Assembly (NCBI GenBank): GCA_035610835.1
Contig: CM069448.1
Span: 3,100,001 to 3,164,000, forward strand
DNA: 64,000 nucleotides
From: Ophiura sarsii
Taxonomy: Eukaryota; Echinodermata; Ophiuroidea; Amphilepidida; Ophiuridae
Direction of reading: 5' to 3'
In this document: positions 30,270 to 41,094 of the stretch, in pieces
How the letters are laid out: every line of letters starts with the position of its first letter
How positions within the stretch are numbered: position 1 is the stretch's first letter
Notes under the pieces: generated by a model
Seen by the model: only the letters and a program-made list of their open reading frames with translations
Databases searched by the model: none
Told to the model about the DNA's origin: nothing
Position numbers and translations under genes: made by a program

Positions 30270-31006
30270 AACTGCTCACAAAAAGTTAGGAAACTTTTTT
30301 TAATCAAGTATATTTTTATTATTTATTACCCTCTTTGTATATATTATATATCAATGGAAAGCTGAAGTGTTCTTCTTGAAAATGATACCACATTTGCAAT
30401 GATTACATGTTGTTGAACTTGGCCACATGAATGAGAATGAGGCAAAGTCACAAATCAAATGTGCCAAAATTACCTTTATCCGTGCTAAACAGTCAATAGG
30501 TAATGATCAATAATCAAACCGGTCATGCTTGAGAACCATGAATGTTTTACACAAAGATTTGCACCAGTGAGCACAACCGGGAGCACAACACACACAAGTT
30601 AACCCTCATCTCTTTAGAAAACCATTGTTTGGGTATTTGCAAGACTGGGTTAACAGGTGGAAGGACATGAAGGTAAGTGATGGAAGGTTTAGGCCTACAA
30701 CTTGTAAACAAATCTAAGACACGGTAAACGTTTTAAGATTGAGAAGTCTTGCTTGTTTTCGTTACAGTGTCAATTTGTTTGTTCACACAGTAACACAAAA
30801 TTGCTAATTTTGGCACATTTGATTTGTGACTTTGTCTCATTCTCATTAATGTGGCCAAGTCCAGCGACATGTCATCATTGCACATTTGGTATCATTTTAA
30901 AGAAGAACACTTCTGCTTTCCATTGATATGCAACATAATACAAGAGGGTAACACATAATACAACTATACTTGATTAAAAAAGTTTCCTAACTTTTTGTGA
31001 GCAGTT
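30270..31006. mobile_element. TA-flanked foldback MITE (737 bp)
   Basis: The left end AACTGCTCACAAAAAGTTAG and its complement at 30985-31006 start inverted arms of ~180-200 bp (GTTGAACTTGGCCACATGAA versus complement near 30850). TA borders both ends (30268-30269 and 31007-31008). No coding region in the ~330-bp centre. Confidence 0.85.
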
Positions 31007-31129
31007 TAAAAGCCTATCACACAATATATCCATATAAAGAATGTTTGGAATGTCAAAAACATGTGTATTATCACAATAATTTTGGACAGGCATAAAAACA
31101 CAATTGTAGTTCAATCCTTTGAACTCGGT

Positions 31130-31743
31130 CAACTTTCTCCTTATCCCTCAAGTTCAATTTCGTCATCCTCCCAGTGTGGATTCCCCGTCAAAATAACGCT
31201 ATAGCAGACAGTATTAGTAGAATCTCTGACTTTGACGATTGGTCGATAGACGGTACATCCTTTGATCTTATCGAGCGCGTTTGGGGCCCCCATTCCATTG
31301 ATCGATTTGCATCACCAACCAGTTCGAAGCTTTCAGTTTTCAATTCTAGGTTTTGGTGCCGCGGTACCGCAGGAGTTGACGCCCTATGCCATGATTGGTC
31401 AACCGCTAACAATTATTTATGTCCCCCCATCTCACTCATAGTTCCAACTTTACGGCATTTAGCCAAATGTAAAGGTCGCGCAACTTTAGTCATTCCCAAA
31501 TGGACATCGTCATCTTTTTGGCCACTTATTTGTCCAGACGGTTCACATCTTCATCATTCCATTCATGATTGGCGGCTTTTGAAAATTTCTTTCACCAAAC
31601 CATTGTTAGACCCCTTCTCCGTGTTTAACGAATCGCCACGATTTTTATCGTTAGCTCTCAGAATTGACCACTGTTTACCCACAAGAATTTTCTTGACAGG
31701 ATTTTGCACTTCAGATCTAGGACGTTGCTCTAAATGTTCTTAA
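31130..31743 (+). mobile_element. DIRS-like retrotransposon fragment (RNase H C-terminal region)
   Basis: The frame reads ILPVWIPRQNNAIADSISR, then DDWSID, WGPHSIDRFAS, FNSRF, GVDA, NNYLCPP and FWPL. This order is characteristic of the RNase H end and following region of DIRS-type elements with tyrosine recombinases. The annotated ATG at 31174 is internal to the domain. No reverse transcriptase is found upstream because the MITE 30270-31006 and spacer lie there. It ends at a stop, 31741-31743. Confidence 0.7.
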
Positions 31744-32554
31744 AAACCCAATTTGAAGGGTTAAAGGCGATTTGAGCCAACAATAATACGGTAGTTTGTT
31801 ACCTTGAAATAAATAGGCCATTGTTACAAAGCCTTACCGATTTGCGGGTCATTATTTACCGGATATTTGAGCCTCTATTTGCAGATTTATATAATCTCGT
31901 ACGAAATTCCGCCACATACATGTATATATACATACACATTTAAGTATACCTTTCAAATGCTTATGCTACCTAATTCGAGCTCGAATATTATACAGAATAC
32001 TGAATGTTTGACACATTGTTTTATAGTTATCTTTTTGTGAATACCCTGAATATTTGTATAAGTCGGCGCCATAGCTTATTATTCACATCTTTGCAACACT
32101 TTCTTTTGCGTATCTCCTCGACAAGGTTACGTGCATCCGACGCTTTCCAATCGTTAATCAAATGCAATGTTGTTTTTCTTGTGTATTTATTTTTTGTTTA
32201 CATGAGGGCAAAATAGAAAAGAAATGCACTTTCTGACGTAAGAATGTAGGAAGAAAGTATAATTTCTTTTCGTTTTTATACGAATTGTACTAAGACTAAC
32301 TAGAGTGTAGGCTTGCTACACTCTAGTGGTGTATTCACCAGTGCGTGTTTAATCGTAAACACTTGTGAATTATTGCATAATCTCTTATCAAGAGTTAAGC
32401 TGCACTTATAAAACTCGCCCATTGCTTGTGTGGTAGATTTCGATCACGACAGGAGCATGCGCAGATGCGATTTTTGTGTAAGTGGTCTGTGATTTTGTCA
32501 ATATTATATTTTTACTGTGATTTGTCGATCTGCATTAAATGCAAAAAGTAACAA
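31744..32554. other. Spacer with a direct-repeat landmark
   Basis: AT-rich, no supported gene. CGACAAGGTTACGTGCATCC plus GACGCTTTCC at 32118-32148 recurs at 34131-34161. The pair may be parts of DIRS internal/terminal repeats (inference). Confidence 0.45.
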
Positions 32555-32571
32555 CGCCCCCGGCTGGACTC

Positions 32572-32611
<40 letters not shown>

Positions 32612-32628
32612 AATTGCGCCACGGAGGT
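32555..32628 (-). tRNA. tRNA-Asn (GTT)-like gene
   Basis: The minus strand folds as a full cloverleaf of 74 nt. Acceptor ACCTCCG / CGGGGGC has one mismatch and one G-T pair. D arm GCGC...GCGC carries GGTTA. Anticodon stem TTCGG/CCGAA has loop CTGTTAA (anticodon GTT). Variable loop AGGTT, T loop TTCGAGT. The T stem GGTGG/CCAGC has one mismatch, and the end pair is A-C. No intron, and no SINE body is evident downstream. Two mismatches leave open a decayed copy or SINE head. Confidence 0.65.
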
Positions 32629-33624
32629 GATTATTTACTAGGCTGTTTTGGTTTGTCATGTTCACCCGTACACTTCCCCGTACACTTTCTTGCAAAGTCG
32701 GGCATCGTTTTTTCTCAAATGTTGCTTGCATATTGCCTTTGCTGTCGCCTTTAATACATGTGCTGTCACTTGAACTTGGAACCAACGTTTAATTTGAACT
32801 GTATATTTTCAATAAAAAAATACTCCAATACGGGAAAAAAATCAGAAAAGCTCACAGACAACAAATTAGAACATCATTTTACTCGACCTAGAATTTCAAT
32901 CAACGGATTTCAATCATCGGCAAAACCCGATGATGTGAGTGACGTCATTTAATGAGCTCATTAGCATAATTTATGTCCGTGAAATATACAATAGGGTTTT
33001 GGTAGTGAGCTGTACTACAGTACAGCTTTTTCTCGACCATTCTCGGTCAGTCACTAGCCTTGTACACACCATATTGTCCTCGCCCACCCACCCATTACGA
33101 GCTTTGCGTATTCGATTAGGATTGTTTGGCAGTTCTTTGTTACCACGATATCGACATGCGATTAAAATTTTCCCATTCTTTAATTTCTCATTTTGCAATT
33201 ACACATCCAGTTTCCATGACTAATTTACTTCTAATTCCTTTGCCGAAGTTGGTTCCGTGGAGTGCGCCCCGCTAAAGCGTTCGGGTCGCACCCACTTTTC
33301 CCCACAGGGGTTTTTAGTGGCCACCGAGCACTGGCGCCGCTCCGCCAGTCTGACGCTTAGCGCCAATTTCCTGTTACATAAGTATATTCTCACTCTTAGT
33401 CGGTCAGCCCCCCCCCCCCCCATCTTGGTCATTTTGAGTGCGTCTTATAATCCGATAACCATTCATCGATCTTTTGTTGATCGCCATGCAATGCGTTTAA
33501 TATGCCGTATTTATTCATTTTTTGAATATCGTAACGAATCATTTTTATATGTAACACACGCAATTTTTGCGTAGCTTGTGAACTATAGACTGTTTGTATG
33601 TTTTCTGTACGATTTCTCGCAGGA
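32629..33624. other. Spacer
   Basis: About 1 kb with no convincing gene. A 105-codon frame at 33257-33574 crosses a C14 run (33408-33421) and has no recognisable domain. A short GC-richer patch lies at 33240-33370. Confidence 0.45.
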
Positions 33625-33945
33625 GTGTGGCGGTTCCTGGCAGGACCGCTGAGTGACCCATCGTTGAACTCGCTAGCAGCACTGCTCTTCCATCTCTCGT
33701 GATGTCCGCCAAAGCCGGTTCTACCACCGCCAAATATACATCATCCGGATTCCTGGAAAAGATGGGTGACCTGGGCATCAAAGAATGGTATCAGCGCATT
33801 TCCAGTTGTCCCTTACCATTTTGCCTTGTACATATCCGAGCTTTCATAAGCACGCTAAGTCAGTAGCTGATGCCGCCGCAGCAGCTGTCATTTGGGCGCA
33901 TAGATCATTATTCGCAAGGACCCGATCACACCGGACATTTTAGAA
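33625..33945 (+). mobile_element. DIRS-like tyrosine recombinase fragment, frameshifted
   Basis: Three successive frames give one continuous family pattern: GPLSDPSLNSLAALLFHLS (~33645-33700), then AKAGSTTAKYTSSGF (~33708-33750), then SAFPVVPYHFALYISEL and KSVADAAAAAVIWAHRS (~33790-33910). This is the N-terminal SAM-like DNA-binding part of DIRS tyrosine recombinases (…ST..KY..F…FP..P…ALYL..L…SV…A..AI.WAH). The catalytic RHRY part is absent. Together with 31130-31743 it suggests remnants of one or two DIRS elements. Confidence 0.6.
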
Positions 33946-34450
33946 ACTCTCCTTTCTCGTCACGGTCACTGTATCAGAGCGCTTTTATTGCGTAAACGTA
34001 TTTTCGCTACATGGATTGTTATTTGAATGAATCGAATGAATAAGATTCTGATAATATACGGTTACGTATGTTATTATGATTTCAATTGGAATCATACATG
34101 AGTTTGTCATAGTATTTGAATAAATAAATCGACAAGGTTACGTGCATCCGACGCTTTCCGACGCTTTGTAGTGATACTGTCGTAACTCACGTACTTCAAC
34201 AACCGCTATTGAGTTGTCATCCATCACCGCCTGACGGCGATGATGATGAGACTCAATAGCAAAACCGCCAACAGCGCCCCACGTGTTATTGGGGCTGACG
34301 AAAGGCAAGCGAGTTGCTGCCAGAAAGCTACCCCAGAGGTAAGCTTATTTACTGTTGTGGGAAATATTATTTCAAAATATGTAGTTCAATCCTATTGTTA
34401 TACAAAAACTGTTGAGCCCAAACATATAGATTTGTACTTGCAAACTAACT
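33946..34450. other. Spacer with second copy of the CGACAAGGTTACG repeat
   Basis: The block at 34131-34161 duplicates 32118-32148. No supported gene. GGCGATGATGATGAGACTCA near 34236 starts a chance frame. Confidence 0.45.
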
Positions 34451-34526
34451 GTTGCCATGACATGGGTGTTGCCATGACAACAAAGGTGTTTTACTGTTGT
34501 CATGGCAACACCCATGTCATGGCAAC
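34451..34526. repeat. Perfect 31-bp stem-loop
   Basis: The arms 34451-34481 and 34496-34526 are exact reverse complements, with a 14-nt loop. Each arm itself contains two copies of GTTGCCATGACA-type sequence. Flanking sequence TTTTGGGCTA is directly repeated. No longer terminal repeats are visible outside the stem. Confidence 0.9.
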
Positions 34527-35564
34527 ACCCATTTGTTTTTGGGCTATTTTGGGCTATTTTGCTCATTTCTAAAGACAAATTATGTTAAAATATTCCGAAG
34601 CTACTGACTCAAAAGTGTAAAAAGATATCAACTAAAGGACTTTATATGCAAGGTATTATCTTTCTTCTTTACTGACATGTAATGTCAACTCGTCAACTTT
34701 ACTTTGTTTCCTAGTTTTGGCTCTGGCAACACTGGTAGTTTTATAATATTAAAATTTTACGTTTTTTACCCAAATTTAGCCCGCAGGATAGATCTTATTG
34801 AAACCCACTAACAGCAGCCTGGTGCTATGACGTCACCAGCGATGGTTTCCAGTTTTCAATACGATTTATTCCGTTAAAATATACTACCGGGTTCCAAATT
34901 GTCGGCAAACAATTATTTTCTTTCATCTACGTCACAGCACCAGGTTACTGGAAGTGAGATTATTTTATTAGCATGCTAAATTTGGTTAAAAAACAAAGGC
35001 TTTTTAAATTTTTAAAATGCATTTCAATATGTTTCTGTCTTAATAAAAGTATCCATTTTGAGAGTTGCCCACCAAATGCTATTCTTTGAAATGTACATTT
35101 TTTGTAATTTTATGGCCTAAAATGAAAAATTATGTTTCACATGGTACACTTTTTTTGACACGCCCTGTATGCATAAGATATATGTATTTTGCATCCTTAA
35201 TGGTATCCATAAGAAATTTGAACATGTTTACAGATACAAAAAATAAAGGAAACAAACACTGAATAAAAGGAGAGGATACACATTCTTACTTCAAAGTCAC
35301 ATAAAATTCATACCCATAACTAAGGCGGCCAAAAAAATAACCCTGTTCTACGGTCTCGACCGACACTGATTCTTTTCGAAATTGGTGAACAAAATTACAT
35401 GTGCAAATGATTACCGACCTAATATGGGTTTTTGCTTGTGTAAAAACGGGAAAATGGAATTGTTAACGGTCATCTTGAAGGGGAACGAAGCCTGACCAAG
35501 CAACATGAGAGGTCCGTTTGCGCTTTGTGTGTCGTCTAATGTTGTGTTTTTGTGCTAGACAGGA
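34527..35564. other. Spacer
   Basis: About 1 kb AT-rich with no supported gene. Near 34805 and 34935 opposed sequences around CACCAG / CTGGTG resemble a weak inverted repeat. Confidence 0.4.
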
Positions 35565-35588
35565 GGGGGGGGGGGGGGGGGGGGGGGG
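35565..35588 (+). repeat. Poly-G tract (24 nt)
   Basis: Pure G run followed by TCTAGCACTAGG, directly repeated as TCTAGCACTAAT. Confidence 0.95.
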
Positions 35589-35654
35589 TCTAGCACTAGG
35601 TCTAGCACTAATTTAGTCTTGGAATGGGCTATTCCAGATAATAATGACCCCCCC

Positions 35655-35905
35655 CCTATAGAGGACATCGGAATTCCATACCTTTTTGGCACGTGTTCTT
35701 GGAATTCCAGACTTTTTCACAATTTAGACCTCCCCCTATAGAGGACATCGGAATTCCAGACTTTTCCCCCACCAATTCCATACTTTTTTGAAGTTTGATC
35801 TGGAATTCCATACTTTTTTTGAAGTTTGATCTGGAATTCCATACCTTTTTTTTAAAAGTTTGATCTGGAATTCCATACTTTTTTTTAAAAGTTTGATCTG
35901 AAAGA
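35655..35905 (+). repeat. ~31-35-bp tandem repeat with GGAATTCCATAC
   Basis: Six or more units of GGAATTCCATACTTTTTT plus GAAGTTTGATCT, differing in T-run length. The two left units contain AGAGGACATCGGAATTCCA instead. The minus-strand frames here are repeat artefacts. Confidence 0.9.
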
Positions 35906-36125
35906 GTAAACCCAGCACACTGAACTCTCATCGAATATCGCCGTAGCAGATTGCGTTTTCATTACTGGAGAAAAATATTTTCAAACAAACGGCATCACAG
36001 CGTATTAATATATATAGGATGTATTTCGACCCATAACCTTGTTGCCGTGTGCGTTGCTAAAGGTTTCATTTGTGTGATCGTGCACATGTAGTAGGGCTTT
36101 ACATACGTCCCTCACTGAAAACTTA

Positions 36126-36353
36126 AACTAGTCAGACACAAGCTGGACTAACTTTAAACTAGTCGAGCAGGTTAGTCAAGCCTGCTGGACTAGCTTAAAC
36201 CAGTCAAGCAGGTTAGTCAAGCCTGTTGGATAGGTTATGACCGACTTGACTAGCTTAAGGTTAGTCCGGCTCAGCCTGACTAGCTTGATTTGTTCTGCTG
36301 GACTAGTCTGTGACTGGACTAGCTTATTAGACAAGCTGACTTGACTAGCTTTA
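36126..36353. repeat. AGTC/AAGC-rich degenerate repeat, split by a MITE
   Basis: Irregular copies of GGACTAGCTTAAACTAGTCA and GGTTAGTCAAGCC in both orientations. The pattern resumes after the MITE at 37036-37075 (GGTTAGTCAAGCTGG), so the MITE inserted into it. Confidence 0.75.
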
Positions 36354-37035
36354 CAGGGTGTATCAAACAAAATAGGACTCTGTTGTATGACGGTGTAATT
36401 CTCATTATAATCATTGGAACATGACCAATTAGTCTCAATGTAAAGCCCAATTAATTATCATGATATCTTGAAAATATGAGATCAATCCGATGAAAAATAA
36501 GAAAACTAGCGTACTTTGTGTAAACCATGTCATTTACTAGTTTGTACAATGGGAATTCAGACAGTACAGTCGAGTAACATGAAAGTGCTTGATTTGTAAC
36601 TCAATGAACCATCCACAGTGGGTTCGAGAACTGTTTAACAACACTGTTTTAATTTGCACAGAATATGCGTGCATCTATTTTGCGGATATTTTTAGCCAGT
36701 ATTGATTTGTGCCAGAATTAAATGGATTACCAAACTAAACTTTTCTATTGACTGATAGATTATTTACTATGTTGACAATTATTATAACGTTTTGAAACGT
36801 AAACCATTTTATTTACTGGTCTGTACATGTAGATCCCATTGTACAAACCAGTAAATTACATGGTTTGCGCAAAGTACGCTAGTTCTCTTATTTTGCATCG
36901 GATTGATCTTATATTTTCAGGATATCATAATAATTAATTGGGCATTTAATTGAGACTGAATTGGTCATGGTCCAATGATTATAATAAGAATTACACCGTC
37001 ATGAAACAGAGTCCTATTTTTTTTGATACACCCTG
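36354..37035. mobile_element. Foldback MITE (682 bp), mariner-like ends
   Basis: The ends CAGGGTGTATCAAACAAAAT and ATTTTTTTTGATACACCCTG head inverted arms of ~200 bp with few mismatches (AATTACACCGTCAT, CTAGCGTACTTTG). TA precedes the left end; the right flank is TT, perhaps mutated. Non-coding. Confidence 0.85.
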
Positions 37036-37427
37036 TTGGTTAGTCAAGCTGGCTGGACTAGTTTGTCAAGGCACTGAGATAAAATATCATTGGCCATTGA
37101 TATTTTATAATAAGCAGATAAGACGTACTTCATTGCCGGTCCGGTTTTGCTAGCCAATCCAGACGTAATTTGCCTTAGTTATTTCATTGTGTGGCCATAT
37201 TGTGTACATCATAGTGTTTGCCAACATCTTTAGACTATTTTATGCTACATTTTGTTTGGAATGACGACTCGGAGTAGGAAAAACTGTAAAGAATGACGGT
37301 AGCGCGGGCATCTCGAACGCTAACATGGTATACGAGAGCTATTGAACAGACAGCAGAGCAATCACCCGTGGCGAAACCAAGTACTGCTACGCAACGTGAA
37401 CAATTTGAGTCAGGCAGGATCTACTAA

Positions 37428-39420
37428 AGTGCTCACTTTATTTAGGTAATTTAAAGTAACTTTCAATTATTTTTACCAAACAGGCTTGATAGACATTTGA
37501 ATGAATCTTTTCGGCACATTTTGATACCAAACATTACACCTAGAAAATTAGTCACTTTTTAAAAGTCACATTTTCAATACACTACGCGGAAGGAAACACC
37601 AATTGTTAACAAGCACATACGCCGTATCAGTCCCGTGTTGATCGCTGCGCATTTCCCTTCAATGGGCGGGCTAATTCAAATTCAAAGTGTCATGCATGGG
37701 TGAGGGATATGAATGTAAATGGATTTTTATGGAATGGAGAAACGGCTGCACTGTGTGATCGATTGCCTGCCGGTCAATCCTGGTTATAACAGTGTCACAC
37801 ACGGAGTGAACCTCACACACACCCATTTTCCTCCCGCGTACACTGCAACAGAGCATAAATTACCAAATATTGAATTATAAATATAGTGTCTCCTGAATGT
37901 TGTACAACCATAAAAATTTCAATCCTATGTATGTGTATCATATGTAATCAAAATATCTTTGTTTTAAAGTTGTCTTGTGTTGTCTTTGTATGATTATCAG
38001 CATTGTTACATTTCTTATTAAACCTGATTTCGGATTGGACAATACTTGATTATCCATACACGCTAATCCAACCAGCTACTGGCTACTGGCTTTTATGTCC
38101 TTAACTATTTAGACTTACTACAGGCCTTATGGGGGTACCTGTATTATTATACAGGCTTGCATGTCAGCACACGGTCACCTAAAGTAAAATACCCCATTAT
38201 GCTTAAAACCCTTGACTGCCACACTGCACACTGCTGAATGGTATTTCTTGTAGCGCGGATTTCAAAACATGGTCCCTTAGCGTGAGCATGTCCTTGAAGA
38301 TTGCTTCTATTGTTTGCGTGCATGGCTGGACAAATATTGATAGACTTTTGTCAAGTCTGTGCACAGTTGTACAGTTGTATAAAATACATTGTTATTGTAA
38401 GAAAAGTTGCAAAATTAATGTATCCAAAGTTTTGATTAGTATTACTGAAAAAGACAAATGAAATTGAGAAATGTGGCTTGACCATTTTATTAAGCATAAT
38501 TTAAGGATTCATTTGAAACCTTACATAACTTAATTGGGCATACAAAAAGTGGTTCAAAATTATTCAATTTAACGCCTAATTAATTGATTAATTACGCGAA
38601 TAAATTAATTACACAGCAAACATGTTAACGAATGGCTTGACAGATTTGTGTGGCTAACCATAAACATCTTTCTCTGTGATTATAGTGTTTATTGCATGAG
38701 AAAAATACAAAAACACCATATGTGGTTTTTAAAAAAATATACCAAATGTTTGGAGGGAAATATTTTAAATACTAAAGGGATATTGAATTATCTGCTTACA
38801 CCATTGTTTTAAGCATATCTTTACCTTTAATTTGATACATTGCAAGTCTGGTTTGGATACTATTAAGACAGATTTGGGAATTTTTTAGAAAGTAAAAAAT
38901 AATTGTTAACTTTTTCTCAGACAGATTTGTTGACAATGATGGGAACTTTATATCCTGTGAATTTGGTGTTAATGGCATGTATATATTTTGCTGGAAATTA
39001 CAAAAAGCAAATTTTTAATGTTTTTCTTTATAATATGCTAATTATATGCAAATAAGGTCAACTTTTTTTCTCTTTCTCTATGACATTGAATCACCAAGCT
39101 GTATTCTATAATATGATAATGTCTCCTTGTCTTACATATGTTACTTTTTGATTTAGAGCGTAATTTCAATAACATGCACTTTTGGTAATTTATGCTCTGT
39201 TGCACTGTAGTGTATTGAAAATGTGACTTTTGAAAAGTGACTAATTTTCTTTAAATGGCGCTAATCATCTCTGTTGCTATGTGTTATGTTTGGTATCAAA
39301 ATGTGCCTGAAAGGTTCATCAAAATGTCTATCTAGCCTGTTTGGTAAAAACATAATCGAAAGTTACTTTAAATGATTTAAACAAAGTGTACGACTTTCTT
39401 TTGTTGAGCACTTTATATGG
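37428..39420. mobile_element. MITE family A, copy 3, split by a nested element
   Basis: The outer inverted repeats (AAAGTAACTTTCAATTAT... at 37453 and complement ending 39372, extending to GTGCTCA near 37430 and 39410) enclose a ~0.6-kb element. A 1.37-kb second element (37841-39207) sits in it. The internal box ACATTTTCAATACACTA at 37570-37586 mirrors TAGTGTATTGAAAATGT at 39208-39224. Confidence 0.8.
37841..39207. mobile_element. TA-flanked element nested in MITE A
   Basis: The ends CACTGCAACAGAGCATAAAT and complement (…TTTATGCTCTGTTGCACTG) are inverted repeats of ~27 bp. TA lies on each side (37839-37840 and 39208-39209). Copies 1 and 2 of MITE A are uninterrupted at this place (GCGTAGTGTGTAG at ~27862). 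No transposase frame is readable in 1.37 kb. Confidence 0.85.
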
Positions 39421-39474
39421 TTTGAGCTGGACTAACCTTACGTTAGTTGAGCCAAGCCGACTAATTACCATCAA

Positions 39475-39610
39475 TTATGAGAGGCTCTCCAAACACCATC
39501 TGTGCCTATGGACATGATCTTGGTCTTGCTGACATTTAGACGTAGGCCAAGCTGCTCACTCTCCACCTTGACTTTCTTCAGGAGTTCCGCCATCACTTCC
39601 ATATTTGTTG
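39475..39610 (-). mobile_element. RTE-type LINE reverse-transcriptase fragment
   Basis: The minus strand reads NMEVMAELLKKVKVESEQLGL then RLNVSKTKIMS, the segment just after the catalytic ADD of RTE-type enzymes (compare GKTKLM in the element at 24255-27448). It ends in a perfect snap-back hairpin at 39591-39631 (CATCACTTCCATATTTGT and its complement, 5-nt loop). Confidence 0.7.
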
Positions 39611-39631
39611 CAAACAAATATGGAAGTGATG

Positions 39632-40130
39632 AATACGATATACCGTATCCAATGCTAGAAGCAATATTTTGATGATTCACATGTGCTTATGTTAAGATAT
39701 TGTGTACCAATGTTGTTTGAGCTTATAACCATGGATTTATATATCAAAGTCCATGATCTTTATACAAAGAAATGTCCCCGGAATGTTTAATGTGTCTTGC
39801 AAAGTTTCTTCACTGTGGCTCAGTTAAGTATCTTAAAAGGTAATTATTGACTGGTGACAATACGAATACATAGTGCGTATAGCAATTCTTAAATTTGTTT
39901 GGGAACCACGCACGACTCACTGCTCAAGTATAGTATTCATTGGTTCACATTTCTGTATAGGAGCAATTGCATGACGCGTGACGTGCACTGCCGCGACAAA
40001 AAGAAAGGGTGGAGTCAATCCGAGTCTTTGGTGCAAAACATTTTGCGATATTGATGGAATTAGGTCAGGAAAAACAAACAAAATTAAGGCAAATTTGCAG
40101 TAATATTTTTCCATAAAATCCGAATTTTAA
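39632..40130. other. Spacer
   Basis: About 500 bp with no recognisable gene or repeat. Confidence 0.4.
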
Positions 40131-40375
40131 CACTTTCCACGCGGCAGGCGTCTGCAGACGACAGTTCCAAAATTTCACAAAATGTTTCAAAAAATGTCAA
40201 CATTATTGAATTACATTACCATACTTGGAATCAGCTTGAGAAATGCATTAAAATAAGTACAAACATGCTTAGCATTGGTTCAGTAATTATTGAGATAGAC
40301 TTTAAAAGTTGGGAAAGGTTTCTGAAAAACAAATCTGTTTTGAATATGGTGAAACCAATGGCCGCGTGGAAAGTG
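40131..40375. mobile_element. TTAA-type MITE, family CACTTTCC, copy 2
   Basis: The ends CACTTTCCACGCGGC and GCCGCGTGGAAAGTG are exact inverted repeats. The flanks are TTAA (40127-40130) and TTCA (40376-40379, one change from TTAA). The body aligns along its length with 21495-21749. Confidence 0.8.
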
Positions 40376-40872
40376 TTCAACCATGCACACTTGGGCATTT
40401 CGAAGCATGTAAACATCTTATTTTGTTGTAACTTTTTCATTGAGAGACTTGTACCCGTTTGAGTGTAAAGGGATTGCAAAGGAATGCAATTAACATCAAG
40501 CAAAGTCAGTTTATTTGGTTTGTGTTTTGAAACAAATGTTATATATGAGAGAAGTAGAAAATTAATGCGGTTAAAACTTAGAAAAAATAGAACTTCTGGA
40601 GGAATATACGGTATGAAGTATAAGCAATCTTTTTGTGGGTTTTTCTGTGATGAAAGTTGCTTTACACAGCAGTTAAACATTGTAATTACTCTTAGGCCTA
40701 TTTGCATAAGACAATGTTGTAACGGTTATAATGCACATGGTATATTGTTGTTTTAAACATATAAGTTTGTCTACGTTAAAGACAAATAGTACGGTATACT
40801 TGCTTGACATGGCCTACCACTATAATTCTCATGACAATCTTTGAAAATCTAATTAGCATGAAAATAATACTA
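40376..40872. other. Spacer
   Basis: About 500 bp with no supported gene. Frames on both strands overlap each other and show no domain. Confidence 0.4.
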
Positions 40873-41092
40873 CACACAGAAAACACTATGTAAAAAATTA
40901 TGTAAATATAGAACTCCATAATTATTATGTAAGAGTTGACATAAAACATGTAATATATACCCAAGCTTGTGTAAATTCCTATGCAAAAGCTTAACACAAC
41001 TGTTTACATAGTATTATGGAGTTCTATTTTTACACAGATTGTGTATTTTTTACATAATTTGTGTAATTTTTTTACATAGTGTTTTCTGTGTG
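40873..41092. mobile_element. TA-flanked MITE (220 bp)
   Basis: Terminal inverted repeats CACACAGAAAACACTATGTA / TACATAGTGTTTTCTGTGTG with TA outside each (40871-40872 and 41093-41094). Inner matching segments (GTAAATATAGAACTCCATAA versus complement) extend the fold. Confidence 0.85.
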
Positions 41093-41094
41093 TA

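Noticed and set aside
35656..35931. Lysine-rich repeat protein on the minus strand
   Set aside because: It is the ~31-35-bp GGAATTCC tandem repeat read through; T-run length changes shift the frame between units.
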